NCBI GenBank assembly: GCA_015655585.1
Contig: JAATEV010000076.1
Span: forward strand, 1 to 54,894
DNA length: 54,894 bases
Source of the DNA: Terriglobales bacterium
GTDB lineage: Bacteria; Acidobacteriota; Terriglobia; Terriglobales; Acidobacteriaceae
Direction of reading: 5' to 3'
Positions 8,662 through 17,004 of this stretch are shown piece after piece; position 1 is the stretch's first letter, and each line of letters begins with the position of its first letter. The notes beneath the pieces are model-generated. The model ran no database searches. It saw only the letters and a list, made by a program, of their open reading frames with translations, and was not told the DNA's origin. The position numbers were made by a program, and so were the translations under genes.

Positions 8662-9819
8662 TTACTGTTTCTTCGTAAGCCGCAACAGAAGCTGCTCCCA
8701 TCGGTCGCCGTAAGTACGCCAGCCCCCCAGATGCTGTACACGCAGCAGTGCAGCTTCGCTCATGCGCTGCCGCAGATCAGGATCGTCGGCCATCCTCTGC
8801 AACCGCTCCGTCAGAGCGGCCATATCACGCGGCTCAACGATGAATCCCTCCACTCCATCCGTGAAGAGGTCCTCCGATCCAGTCGCCGTAGTCGCAAGAA
8901 TAGGACAACCACAGGCCATCGCCTGCCCCTGCACCAGCGCAAGCCCCTCCTCCAGCGACGGCAGCATCATCACATGGCTGCGGCTCATATATTGCGCCAA
9001 CTCTCCCTGCGGCAGCGCCCCCAAAAACTCGACATTCTCGGTCGGCAGTGTCGGCAGCAGCCTCGTAATCTCCTTCGAAGGCGAACCAATCACAGTAAGA
9101 CGTTTCTTCGGATGCCTGAGCCCGGCAAAAGCCTGCAACAGATATGGAATCCCCTTACGCAGGGAGAGCCCCCCCACATACAGCACCTGGAACGAGTCCT
9201 CAGGCGGATCGGCAATCTTCTTGAAACGCTCCAGACGAACCCCATAAGGAATGACGTGAACTTTCGCGGCATCCACACCATTTTCAGCGAATGTTCGCGC
9301 CGCCACCCGCGAAGGCACAGTAATCGCATCCGACTGCTGATAGATCAGCTCCTCGCGAGCCATCTCGCGAGCCTCCTGAAGGCGATACTCTACCTTCCAG
9401 CGCTCGTGCTCCTCCCGCATCACGCGCTCCTGATGCCTCCGATGCGTAGAGCCGCGATCACAGAAAACAATTCCCCCGCGAGACTGCACTTTCTTCGCCG
9501 CTACCAGAGCCGAGCCGGACAGCGCAATCAGAGCATCGCACTCTGGAACGCGTTCCGCCAGCCACCGATCGAAACTGACGCCATTGGTGTAGGCAAGATG
9601 CGAGTGGATCCCCGGAGAAGACAGCTTGTACTTCCCCAGAAGAATCTGCGCTGTATGAATCCATGGAAATGTCTCGACCTTCTCGCGGGGAATCCCTTCG
9701 CGTTGCAGGCGCTTCCACGGAAAGGTCGAATAAATGCGTTCAAGATGGCCGCGCCGCAGCAACTCGTGCGCGAGCTCAAAGTGATGGAACGTGCCAAAGG
9801 TAGCTTGAATAATCTTCAT
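8662..9819 (-). CDS. Glycosyltransferase family 4
   Basis: 385 residues of GT-B fold. The N-terminal domain begins MKIIQATFGTFHHFELAHEL. The C-terminal domain has LYVGGLSLRKGIPYLLQAF, VEFLGALPQGELAQYMS and PSLEEGLALVQGQAMACGCP. In the last motif the second glutamate of the usual E-x7-E is a glutamine (GQAM), a variant I believe occurs in some GT4 groups. It is probably a surface-polysaccharide or glycolipid sugar transferase; substrate not deducible. It starts 17 bp after the nuclease stop, so it is likely in the same transcript as miaB. Confidence 0.87.
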   Translation of the reverse strand: MKIIQATFGTFHHFELAHELLRRGHLERIYSTFPWKRLQREGIPREKVETFPWIHTAQILLGKYKLSSPGIHSHLAYTNGVSFDRWLAERVPECDALIALSGSALVAAKKVQSRGGIVFCDRGSTHRRHQERVMREEHERWKVEYRLQEAREMAREELIYQQSDAITVPSRVAARTFAENGVDAAKVHVIPYGVRLERFKKIADPPEDSFQVLYVGGLSLRKGIPYLLQAFAGLRHPKKRLTVIGSPSKEITRLLPTLPTENVEFLGALPQGELAQYMSRSHVMMLPSLEEGLALVQGQAMACGCPILATTATGSEDLFTDGVEGFIVEPRDMAALTERLQRMADDPDLRQRMSEAALLRVQHLGGWRTYGDRWEQLLLRLTKKQ

Positions 9820-9836
9820 TGGTTTCGGCCAGCAAG

Positions 9837-10364
9837 CTACATCTTATAGCGGCCCATCTCATCGTCGTTCAGATTCTCAAGCCACTGCCGCGTCTCATCT
9901 CCGGTGACATTCTGCACCCCGCTCGCCGCCTGCTTCGAGTTCTCCAGCACCGTCCGGTTCACATAGATCGGACAGTCCCACCGCAACGCCAGCGCAATCG
10001 CATCCGACGGCCTCGCATCCAGCGTCACCGTCTCCCCATCCTGCTCCATCCATATCAGCGCAAAGTAGGTATCGTCCCGCATCTCCGACACCACCACCTT
10101 CCGCACCACCGCATTCAGCCCCCGCGCCAGGTTACGCAGCAGATCATGCGTCATCGGCCGCTGTGTCGTCGTCTTTTCCAGCTCCAGAGCAATTGCATTC
10201 GCCTCAAAGATCCCCACCCAGATCGGCAGCACCACATCGCTCGCAACGTCCTTCAGCACCACAATCGGCATATTCGTCACCGGGTCCATCATCAACCCGC
10301 GAATCTGCATCTCCACCTCATCGGGAGCGTGCATCGCCATCTCTGCCGCAGTCGTCGTCATCAA
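9837..10364 (-). CDS. Bifunctional nuclease family protein (BFN/DUF151)
   Basis: 175 residues. The BFN domain is recognised from EVEMQIRGLMMDP, NMPIVVLKD, VLPIWVGIFEANAIALELE, TTQRPMTHDLL and the ARPSDAIALALRW motif. Members of this family (COG1259) have been reported to have DNase/RNase activity in plants, but the bacterial role is poorly known. The ATG overlaps the miaB stop by four bases (ATGA), implying translational coupling with a tRNA-modifying enzyme. A C-terminal acidic extension (about 140-175) follows the domain. Confidence 0.9.
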   Translation of the reverse strand: MMTTTAAEMAMHAPDEVEMQIRGLMMDPVTNMPIVVLKDVASDVVLPIWVGIFEANAIALELEKTTTQRPMTHDLLRNLARGLNAVVRKVVVSEMRDDTYFALIWMEQDGETVTLDARPSDAIALALRWDCPIYVNRTVLENSKQAASGVQNVTGDETRQWLENLNDDEMGRYKM

Positions 10365-11749
10365 TTCAACACCACAAAGTCCGGAGTCCGCGCCACCGGT
10401 ATCGCCAATACATCCGGCAACCCAGCGGCTTCCCCCACCAGCGAGTTCGGCAGCGTTTGTGTAACCTTCACCGGAACATAACTTCCCACCGGCGGCTGCA
10501 CGCCAAACTCTCCCCCAAACTCTCCCATCGAAAAGTTCACCGTCTTGTTCTGCGAGCTCCGTCCAATCACCTGCCCACGCGCCGAGTTATACCCCTCCAC
10601 CATGCACTCGACCACCTTATGCAGATGCCGCCCATAGTGTTCCCTCTGAATCTCCCGCTGCCGGTCGTTCAGAATTCGCAGCCTCTCCGCCTTCACCTCA
10701 TCGGGAATACTATCCGCCATCGTCACCGCCGGCGTATTTGGCCGCGGCGAAAACTTGAACGCGAACACCGCGTCGTACTTTACCTCGCCCACCAGCGTCA
10801 CCGTCTCCTCGAAGTCCTCGTCCGACTCCCCCGGAAACCCGACGATCATATCGCTCGTAATGCTGATATCTCTTTTCGCAGCCTTGATCCAGCTCATCCG
10901 CTCCAGATACCACTCCCGCGTATACTCCCGCTGCATCGCCTTCAGCACCGCCGTCGAACCCGACTGCACCGGCAGATGCACATGGTCGCACAGCGTAGGC
11001 GTCGCATCAATCGCCTCCACAATGTCCCGCGTAAAGTCCCTCGGATGCGACGTCGTAAACCTCACCCGCTTCACCCCCGGCAGCTCACCCACCGCCACCA
11101 GCAGCTCCGCGAACGACATCCTCCCTGAAGGATCGCGCCACGAGTTCACATTCTGCCCCAGGAACTGAATCTCCGTATAACCGAGATCCACAATCCGCCG
11201 CGCCTCCACCAGCACCGAGGCCGAAGTCCTGCTCCGCTCCTTACCCCTCGTATACGGAACCACGCAGTACGCGCAGAACTTGTCGCATCCTTCAATAATC
11301 GTGATGTACCCGCGATGCGGATTCGACCGTGACGTAAACTCCGTCTCGAACGTCAGATCCGTCTGCCGGTCATCCAGGCCCGTAATCCTCTGCTCTCCCG
11401 CCTCCAGCCGGGCCAGCATCTCCGGCAGGTTCCGATACGAAGCCGACCCCGCCACCAGCGACACATACGGAGCCTTCTCAAAGATCTTCTCGCCCTCCTG
11501 CTGCGCCACACACCCCAGCACGGCGAACTTCTTGCCCTCACCCTGCAACCGCTTGTACTCATTCAACCGATGGAAGACCTTCTGCTCCGCCTTATCGCGA
11601 ATCGAGCAGGTGTTATACAAAATCAGCCCCGCCTCGGCCTCATCCTCAACGCGAGCATACCCCTGCCGCTCCAGCGTCCCCACGACCTTCTCCGAGTCAT
11701 GAGCATTCATCTGACAGCCAAAGGTCTCGATATAAAAAGTCTTCGTCAC
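10361..11749 (-). CDS. miaB: tRNA-2-methylthio-N6-dimethylallyladenosine synthase
   Basis: Radical-SAM methylthiotransferase modifying A37 of tRNAs that read UNN codons. 462 residues. The N-terminal MTTase domain has its three cluster cysteines in FGCQMNAHDSE, NTCSIRDKAE and LGCVAQQEGE. The radical-SAM CxxxCxxC is in EGCDKFCAYCVVPYTRG, followed by LGQNVNSW and VHLPVQSGS. A TRAM domain fills the C-terminus (about 375-445). It is the first gene of a minus-strand operon with the nuclease and two glycosyltransferases. MiaA is not in the window. Confidence 0.96.
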   Translation of the reverse strand: MTKTFYIETFGCQMNAHDSEKVVGTLERQGYARVEDEAEAGLILYNTCSIRDKAEQKVFHRLNEYKRLQGEGKKFAVLGCVAQQEGEKIFEKAPYVSLVAGSASYRNLPEMLARLEAGEQRITGLDDRQTDLTFETEFTSRSNPHRGYITIIEGCDKFCAYCVVPYTRGKERSRTSASVLVEARRIVDLGYTEIQFLGQNVNSWRDPSGRMSFAELLVAVGELPGVKRVRFTTSHPRDFTRDIVEAIDATPTLCDHVHLPVQSGSTAVLKAMQREYTREWYLERMSWIKAAKRDISITSDMIVGFPGESDEDFEETVTLVGEVKYDAVFAFKFSPRPNTPAVTMADSIPDEVKAERLRILNDRQREIQREHYGRHLHKVVECMVEGYNSARGQVIGRSSQNKTVNFSMGEFGGEFGVQPPVGSYVPVKVTQTLPNSLVGEAAGLPDVLAIPVARTPDFVVLN

Positions 11750-11810
11750 CCATCAAGTATATCGCCTGGGCCTCCGCTCCCGGCCTGTCCTTCTCGGATC
11801 ACAGTGAGGC

Positions 11811-11839
11811 TTTACATATATCCGCAACGGATATAGTAT
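11811..11839 (+). promoter_or_regulatory. Promoter with PadR operator in the spacer
   Basis: TTTACA (-35-like, 11811-11816) and TAGTAT (-10-like, 11834-11839) are 17 bases apart. The spacer is almost entirely a perfect 8-bp inverted repeat TATATCCG-CAA-CGGATATA (11817-11835). The padR start codon is only seven bases after the -10 element, so transcription would begin at or near the ATG. A palindrome in the promoter core of a padR gene is the usual arrangement for autorepression; binding itself is inferred. Confidence 0.7.
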
Positions 11840-11845
11840 CGCCGC

Positions 11846-12193
11846 ATGGCAAAGAAGAGCACAACACACGCTCCTCTGACTCCCGCAGTGCTGCACATCC
11901 TGCTGGCGCTTTCCACCGCAGAGCGGCACGGCTACGGGATCATGAAGCAGGTAGAAGCAGACTCCCAGGGCAAGGTAAAAATGGGGCCCGGCACTCTGTA
12001 CGGCTCAATGAAGCGCATGATGGAGGCGCGCCTGATCCGCGAAAGCGATAAGCGGGTCGATCCGGAGATGGATGATGAACGGAGAATCTATTACGAGCTC
12101 ACCGGCGCAGGTCGCGCCGCGCTGGAAGCGGAGCTGAAACGGTATCGCGGCGTGGTGGCGGTGGCGGAAGGACGTCTGGCACGTGCCCATTAG
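11846..12193 (+). CDS. PadR family transcriptional regulator
   Basis: 115-residue winged-helix repressor. Visible hallmarks are LTPAVLHILLALSTAERHGYGIMKQVE (read in two parts: helix 1 and the HGYGI turn), KMGPGTLYGSMKRMMEARLI (recognition helix) and RRIYYELTGAGRAALEAE (wing). Members repress neighbouring membrane-protein or efflux genes until a ligand releases them. The next gene starts 11 bases before this stop, so the two form one unit. The promoter carries a palindrome expected to be its own operator. Confidence 0.93.
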   Translation: MAKKSTTHAPLTPAVLHILLALSTAERHGYGIMKQVEADSQGKVKMGPGTLYGSMKRMMEARLIRESDKRVDPEMDDERRIYYELTGAGRAALEAELKRYRGVVAVAEGRLARAH

Positions 12194-12932
12194 CCTCCCA
12201 AACCGGCGCTACCGGACATGGTATGCAATGCTGTTGCGGTTCTATCCGCGGCCTTTCCGTGAGCAGCTTGAAGAAGGTATGGCCCAGACATTTCGCGACC
12301 TGTGCAGGGAGCGCGAGGAGACCGGGCGGCAACTGTTTTGGTTCATGCTGTGGATCTTTTGCGAGACATCAGGAGGAATCATCATGGAAAACATCATGCG
12401 TATGAACCAGATGGGAAAGACTATCCTGCGCGTCGCCCTGGGAGCGTTCGCTGTATGGATGGTGCCCCTCGTCGCATCGCGAGTAACGGACGGCTGGCAC
12501 TGGAACGCGGGATCTTTCGTGTTCGTGTACATCCTCTTCTTCGCACTGGGAATGGAGTATGCGCTGATCGCGAGGAAGATGGGTGCGTGGTCGTACAAGG
12601 CGGGCGTTGGTCTGGCGCTGGTGGCCGGATTCACCTTCGGGTGGTCCAACATGGTTCAGGTCGCCGACTCCGGACATCCGCAGAACCTGGCGTACCACAG
12701 CGTACTCGTAGTCGGAATCATCGGGGCTTGCCTGGCGCGGCTAAAAGCTCGAGGCCTGGCCCTCACATTATTCGCCATGGCGGCGACAGTTGCTCTCATG
12801 AACGTGATGCTGCCTTCGGGCTTCCCACCCGACCTTGCGCGGAATATAGCCATTGGACATGGTGTCTACGTGTTGTTATTCACCACGGCAGGTCTGCTGT
12901 TCCGGCAGGCGAGTCTAACGGAATCAAAGTAA
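12183..12932 (+). CDS. PadR-linked integral membrane protein with permease-prefix N-terminus
   Basis: 249 residues. The N-terminus (about 10-45) has YAMLLRFYPRPFREQLEEG and AQTFRDLC, resembling the 'permease prefix' found at the start of acidobacterial MacB-type permeases controlled by PadR. No permease core follows; instead there are roughly six hydrophobic segments (about 80-245). The start at 12183 overlaps padR by 11 bases. It may be a stand-alone membrane protein under PadR control. Function unknown. Confidence 0.75.
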   Translation: MPISLPNRRYRTWYAMLLRFYPRPFREQLEEGMAQTFRDLCREREETGRQLFWFMLWIFCETSGGIIMENIMRMNQMGKTILRVALGAFAVWMVPLVASRVTDGWHWNAGSFVFVYILFFALGMEYALIARKMGAWSYKAGVGLALVAGFTFGWSNMVQVADSGHPQNLAYHSVLVVGIIGACLARLKARGLALTLFAMAATVALMNVMLPSGFPPDLARNIAIGHGVYVLLFTTAGLLFRQASLTESK

Positions 12933-12972
12933 GTCACGGTCGATTACAACCCGGCCAACCCATTCGTCACCG

Positions 12973-12998
12973 GATGCCCCATCCCCGGATGGGGTATC
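12973..12998. terminator. Hairpin downstream of the PadR unit
   Basis: GATGCCCCATCC (12973-12984) pairs with GGATGGGGTATC (12987-12998) with one G-T wobble and a very small loop. No T-tract follows, so it is a weak terminator candidate or a stabilising 3' hairpin between the PadR unit and the tRNA genes. Confidence 0.4.
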
Positions 12999-13087
12999 GC
13001 ATGGCCAGCATTCGGGCCACGCGCGAACCGCTTTCCTGCTCAACGCCATCACCGGTTAATCGATGAAGTGAAGTTCTGAAGTAGATT

Positions 13088-13164
13088 TGGTAGCGCCAAC
13101 GGGGATCGAACCCGTACTCTCAGCCTTGAAAGGGCCGCGTGTTAACCAGTTACACCATGGCGCC
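13088..13164 (-). tRNA. tRNA-Glu (TTC)
   Basis: A full cloverleaf reads on the minus strand: acceptor GGCGCCA/TGGCGCT (G1-U72 wobble), anticodon loop CTTTCAA (anticodon TTC), T-arm GGGTTCGATCCCC, encoded CCA at 13090-13088. Confidence 0.95.
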
Positions 13165-13236
13165 GCACACACAACATCGTCCCACCACCAACTATAGCCC
13201 CATCGATTCACAAAACTACAGGAAAGAGAAGAATCT

Positions 13237-13313
13237 TGGTAGCGTTACCGGGGCTCGAACCCGGACTCTCTGCCTTGAGAGGGCAGCGTGTTAACCAGTT
13301 ACACCATAACGCC
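13237..13313 (-). tRNA. tRNA-Glu (CTC)
   Basis: Minus-strand cloverleaf: acceptor GGCGTTA/TAACGCT, anticodon loop CTCTCAA (anticodon CTC), T-arm GGGTTCGAGCCCC, encoded CCA at 13239-13237. It lies 72 bp upstream (in transcription) of the TTC isoacceptor and shares most of its sequence, so the pair probably arose by duplication and may be one transcript. Confidence 0.95.
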
Positions 13314-13433
13314 AAGTCAGTGTCTTGCAGGAGGCTGATCTCTCCAGCGCATTGTCAGAGTATAGCAAGTAACCCTCCTAAACTCCAAATCGCCGAAACG
13401 GAAATTCCCACTCAAATACTTATCCACCGGACG

Positions 13434-13826
13434 CTACGAGGCCCCGGCAACGATAGCAAGAACCAGAAGACCTCCCAGCACCGCCGCCCCGACGATCAAA
13501 GCCCTCCTGCGGTCCGTATGCCTGTGGCGCAGAGAATTGTAGCCGCCATAACCGTCCTTGATCTTTCGCACCTCCGCATACCGCAGCGTGACGTTCCTCT
13601 TCTCATCAACATCGTAAAACGTGAAGCCGCCCTCATCGCTGGAGACAAAGTCGCCATACTCCTCCGCCGCATGAATTCGAATCACGCTGATCCGGTCATG
13701 GGCCGAGAGGCTACCGGCCTTTCTTTTGACCGCTTGCTCCGCCTTCGAAAGAGGAGCAGCCTGTTGCGCGCCGCACATCGCCACCAAGCCAAAAACCAGC
13801 ACCAAAGCCTTCGTCAGGAGCCGCAT
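13434..13826 (-). CDS. Small secreted or membrane-anchored protein of unknown function
   Basis: 130 residues, family not recognised. Residues 1-20 (MRLLTKALVLVFGLVAMCGA) look like a signal peptide. The middle (about 40-90) is a compact polar domain with HDRISVIRIHAAEEYGDF and VTLRYAEVRKIKDG. Residues 108-128 are a single hydrophobic helix preceded by RHRHTDRRR, so the protein probably ends as a C-terminal membrane anchor. It stands alone between tRNA-Glu and recJ. Confidence 0.65.
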   Translation of the reverse strand: MRLLTKALVLVFGLVAMCGAQQAAPLSKAEQAVKRKAGSLSAHDRISVIRIHAAEEYGDFVSSDEGGFTFYDVDEKRNVTLRYAEVRKIKDGYGGYNSLRHRHTDRRRALIVGAAVLGGLLVLAIVAGAS

Positions 13827-14034
13827 ACCTCAAGATAAGCAACCCGGTCGCAGAAAGGAAAACGGGCGACTTCCCGATCTCGCCGCACTTGACAAAACCC
13901 ACCCGCAAAACACCTGGTCCGCACCACACCTTCAACAGCACAACACACGAAGTCCGGACCTAAATCATCTGAATAGAAGACTTTGCACACATTTGACGGG
14001 GAGGGGGGGGTACCCCGAACACATGAAAATGAAA

Positions 14035-15888
14035 TTAGTGTAGATCCCGGGATAAGGAGAGCCGAAGATCGATCAGTTCCAGCTCAAGCCCCGGATATTG
14101 CGGATTGCTCTTCACCCGAAGACGGCCAAGAACATCCACAACCGATCCCCGATCCAGCCCAAGCTCCGCACAGCGAGCAGGCCAATCGACGGAAGCGCGG
14201 CTCCAGCCCAGCGCGCTCACAGGCTTATCCGAAACATCCCTGCGAAGCTCCAGGCAAACGTGCCTCTCCTTGATGATGCGGACAGGAGCCGCAAGCACAA
14301 GCCCGCAGATCATCAGGATAGGCTCAGGATTCCCAACTCCAAACGGGCCGCAGCGCGAGAGCCAGTCACAAAGCTTCTGCCCAAGATCGGCAAACGCAAC
14401 CGCAACATCATAGGCAATCGGAGGAGCCAGCATCGGGCCGGAAAGAAGCGGCTCACTATATTGCTGCATCCGGGAACGCAAAAGCGGAAGATGCGCCGAA
14501 GGCAACGAGAACCCCACAGCATGAGCGTGACCGCCAAACCGGCTGAAGACCTCTCCACCTTCACCCTGCTGAATAGCCGTAAGCGCATCCAGCAGATGGA
14601 ACCCCTCAATGGAGCGTCCCGAGCCATGCGCCTGCCCGTCCTCGTGCATCAGCACAAGCGCCGGACGTCCAGTGCGGTCCACCACCCGCGAGGCCAGAAT
14701 CCCCAGAACGCCGCGGTGCCACTCCGGATCGTCCAGCACAATGCACTGGCCCAGAAACTCGCCGCTATCGTCACGCAGGGTCTCAAGCTGCTGCTCAATG
14801 GCCGCCAGCGCATGAGCCTCGGTCTCGCGCCGCTCGTTGTTGAGGCGGTCCAGCTTCTCGGCGAGTTCCGTAGCGCGGGCAGAGTCGCGGGTAAGGAAGA
14901 GCTCAACCACATCGCCCGCAATATCCATCCGCCCAGCAGCGTTGATGCGCGGCGCAATACGGAATCCCACCTCGGTAGCCGTAGGCGGCCGATCCATCGG
15001 AACCTGAGCCACCTGCATCAGCGCACGCAGCCCCGGCTGGACAGGGTTCCGCAACTCCGCCAACCCCAACGAGGCGATGATGCGGTTCTCCCCCTCAAGC
15101 GGCACGGAGTCAGCGATAGTAGCAATGGCCACCAGCTTGAGGAACGAAGGCAGCAGAACCTTCCGGAGACGAAGGCGCTGGGCCTCGCGCTCGACCTCGC
15201 TGGCAGCAGAGTCGGCATGGGCCAACAGAATGGCATGGGCCAGCTTAAAGGCCACGGCGGCTCCGCAGAGGTGCTTGAAGGGGTAGGGACACCCAGGCTG
15301 CGCGGGGTTGAGCACCGCAACGGCGTCGGGAATACCTTCCGCATCGTCAGGAAGATGATGATCCGTAACGATGAGGTCAAGCCCAAGAGCGCGTGCCTCG
15401 GCAGCAGCGGCGAAAGCACGTATCCCGGTATCCACGCTGATGACCAGCCGGATACCGGAGGCCGCAGCATCTGCGAGGATGTTGGTCTGCATCCCATACC
15501 CCTCGCGGAGTCGATGCGGAATATGCCATGCCACCCTGGCAGGAGTTCTCTTTGGAGCAATGCGCTCAATCGCGGTCTTGAGGAGGACAGTAGCGGTCGT
15601 CCCGTCCACATCGTAATCGCCGTAGATAAGGATGGGCTCGGACGCGCCGATGGCCTGCTGGATACGCCGGACGGCAGTGTCCATGCCGAGCATCTGGAGC
15701 GGGTCGTGGAGTTCGTTGATGGTGGGGTGGAAGAAGGACTCGGCGGCTTCCGCAGTGGAGATACCGCGCGCGAGCAGCAGCGCCGCAATACTCTGCGGGC
15801 AGCCGAGGCGCTGGGCCAGTCGCGCGGCGGCGGGGTCTTCCGAGGTACGCGCGATCCACCGGCGTGGCCCGTTTGAGGCAGAGGACAT
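14035..15888 (-). CDS. recJ: Single-stranded-DNA-specific exonuclease RecJ
   Basis: 5'-3' ssDNA exonuclease of RecF-type recombination and mismatch repair. 617 residues. The DHH domain shows ILIYGDYDVDGTTATVLL, then VISVDTGIRA and LIVTDHHLPDD, which provide the metal-binding aspartates and histidines; PRINAAGRM follows in the linker. The DHHA1 domain carries FSRFGGHAHAVGFSL. The C-terminal OB-like part is present. It is the second gene of a pair: the unknown 153-residue gene ends three bases before this ATG. Confidence 0.95.
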   Translation of the reverse strand: MSSASNGPRRWIARTSEDPAAARLAQRLGCPQSIAALLLARGISTAEAAESFFHPTINELHDPLQMLGMDTAVRRIQQAIGASEPILIYGDYDVDGTTATVLLKTAIERIAPKRTPARVAWHIPHRLREGYGMQTNILADAAASGIRLVISVDTGIRAFAAAAEARALGLDLIVTDHHLPDDAEGIPDAVAVLNPAQPGCPYPFKHLCGAAVAFKLAHAILLAHADSAASEVEREAQRLRLRKVLLPSFLKLVAIATIADSVPLEGENRIIASLGLAELRNPVQPGLRALMQVAQVPMDRPPTATEVGFRIAPRINAAGRMDIAGDVVELFLTRDSARATELAEKLDRLNNERRETEAHALAAIEQQLETLRDDSGEFLGQCIVLDDPEWHRGVLGILASRVVDRTGRPALVLMHEDGQAHGSGRSIEGFHLLDALTAIQQGEGGEVFSRFGGHAHAVGFSLPSAHLPLLRSRMQQYSEPLLSGPMLAPPIAYDVAVAFADLGQKLCDWLSRCGPFGVGNPEPILMICGLVLAAPVRIIKERHVCLELRRDVSDKPVSALGWSRASVDWPARCAELGLDRGSVVDVLGRLRVKSNPQYPGLELELIDLRLSLSRDLH

Positions 15889-15891
15889 CGT

Positions 15892-16353
15892 TTACTCGTC
15901 GTGGTCGTCGACGACGATGCTTCCGAAATCGGAGACGATGTCCATGAGACTCTGGAAGCTGTCGTACCAGTCGGTGGCGATCTCGAAGATGAACATCACT
16001 CCCTGATGGGCGAAGCCAAGTTGAAGGTAACCGACCTTGCCAACATGGTTGACGAGATACTCAGCGTCGTCGAGCTCCTCGGAGGCATCGTCAGGGAAGG
16101 CGTGCTCGCGGATCTGGTCAAGGAGAAGGACGATGTCGGCCTTCTCCAGGATGACTTCGCTCATGGTGACGAAGGGAGCCCCGGCGGCCTTGGCGTGTTC
16201 GACAAAGTCCTTCCATGCGTCAATGGAGTCGTCCTCGAAGACTACGGTAGGAACCTCTTCAGTAACGTAGCCGTTGAGCCGGCGCATTCCGTGACCGGCG
16301 ATAAAGGCGATCATGTCGTCTTTGAGCGAGATGAGATTGTCTGGTTGCATCAA
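15892..16353 (-). CDS. Conserved-looking cytoplasmic protein of unknown function, upstream of recJ
   Basis: 153 residues without signal peptide or membrane segment; strongly acidic (ends SIVVDDHDE). Segments such as GMRRLNGYVTEEVPTVVFED and VGYLQLGFAHQGVMFIFE suggest a mixed alpha/beta fold. No known family is recognised. Its stop is three bases from the recJ start, so the two are almost certainly co-transcribed. Whether it assists RecJ is inference only. Confidence 0.7.
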   Translation of the reverse strand: MMQPDNLISLKDDMIAFIAGHGMRRLNGYVTEEVPTVVFEDDSIDAWKDFVEHAKAAGAPFVTMSEVILEKADIVLLLDQIREHAFPDDASEELDDAEYLVNHVGKVGYLQLGFAHQGVMFIFEIATDWYDSFQSLMDIVSDFGSIVVDDHDE

Positions 16354-16439
16354 ATTGGTATTGTCTCAGAAACCCGTGTGCACCGCACAGCCCATAGACA
16401 GCGGGGTAGAAACCGCGTGATATATTCGATGAAAGTCCA

Positions 16440-16718
16440 ATGATTTTTTCTAAAGATTACGTGGGATATCTGGCGCGCCAGACCGTGAAGCATCTGGTGG
16501 CGGAGAAGATGATCCAGACCGAAAAACCGGAACTGGTGAACGAGCGCGTGGGGACGGCCATGATCGATGAACTGTCGCTTGAAGACAGAATCAACGATGA
16601 AGTCCGTGTGATTCTGGAGGCGTTCCAGGAAGATATGCGGAAGACTGGCGCCAGCTATCCGGAGATGTTCAAGAAGGTCAAGAACGAACTGGCGCGCAAG
16701 TATAAGGCGGTGCTGTGA
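16440..16718 (+). CDS. DUF507 family protein (first copy)
   Basis: 92 residues, all-helical and highly charged. It starts MIFSKDYVGYLARQTVKHL and ends NELARKYKAVL, in line with DUF507, a small family of unknown function known mainly from Aquificota, Acidobacteriota and deltaproteobacteria. It overlaps the next DUF507 gene by four bases (GTGA), so the two are translationally coupled and may form a heterodimer (inference). It is divergent from the recJ pair. Confidence 0.82.
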   Translation: MIFSKDYVGYLARQTVKHLVAEKMIQTEKPELVNERVGTAMIDELSLEDRINDEVRVILEAFQEDMRKTGASYPEMFKKVKNELARKYKAVL

Positions 16719-16990
16719 GAATCTCTCGCGACAAGCTGAATAAGCTGGCCCATACGGTGGCCGATGCACTGGCCGAGATCGACGAGGTGGACTTCCTCGA
16801 AGATCGCAATACGATCCGCCAGGAGGCGCGCAAAGCGCTTGAAAAGCTGCTGACCGAGGAGACCAGGATCGATGCGGCGGCACGGCAGAAGATCGCTTCT
16901 CAACGGAAGATTATTGTGGAGGGATCGCAGGAGTGGGACATCCTCTACCGCAAGTATTACAACGACGAGGTTAAGAAGCTGGGGCTTTAG
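16715..16990 (+). CDS. DUF507 family protein (second copy)
   Basis: 91 residues from a GTG start whose last two bases form part of the upstream TGA stop. MRISRDKLNKLAHTVADAL is followed by RQKIASQRKIIVEGSQEWD and YYNDEVKKLGL. It is a diverged paralogue of the preceding gene: the same length, the same N-terminal (M-I/R-x-S-K/R-D) pattern and helical profile, but low identity. Function unknown. The terminator hairpin begins inside its last codons. Confidence 0.82.
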   Translation: MRISRDKLNKLAHTVADALAEIDEVDFLEDRNTIRQEARKALEKLLTEETRIDAAARQKIASQRKIIVEGSQEWDILYRKYYNDEVKKLGL

Positions 16991-17004
16991 GCTCCGGCTT
17001 TTTT
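16977..17004 (+). terminator. Rho-independent terminator of the DUF507 pair
   Basis: AGCTGGGGC (16977-16985) pairs with GCTCCGGCT (16991-16999) through two G-T wobbles; loop TTTAG, followed by a T6 run. The stem's left arm overlaps the end of the coding sequence. Confidence 0.75.
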
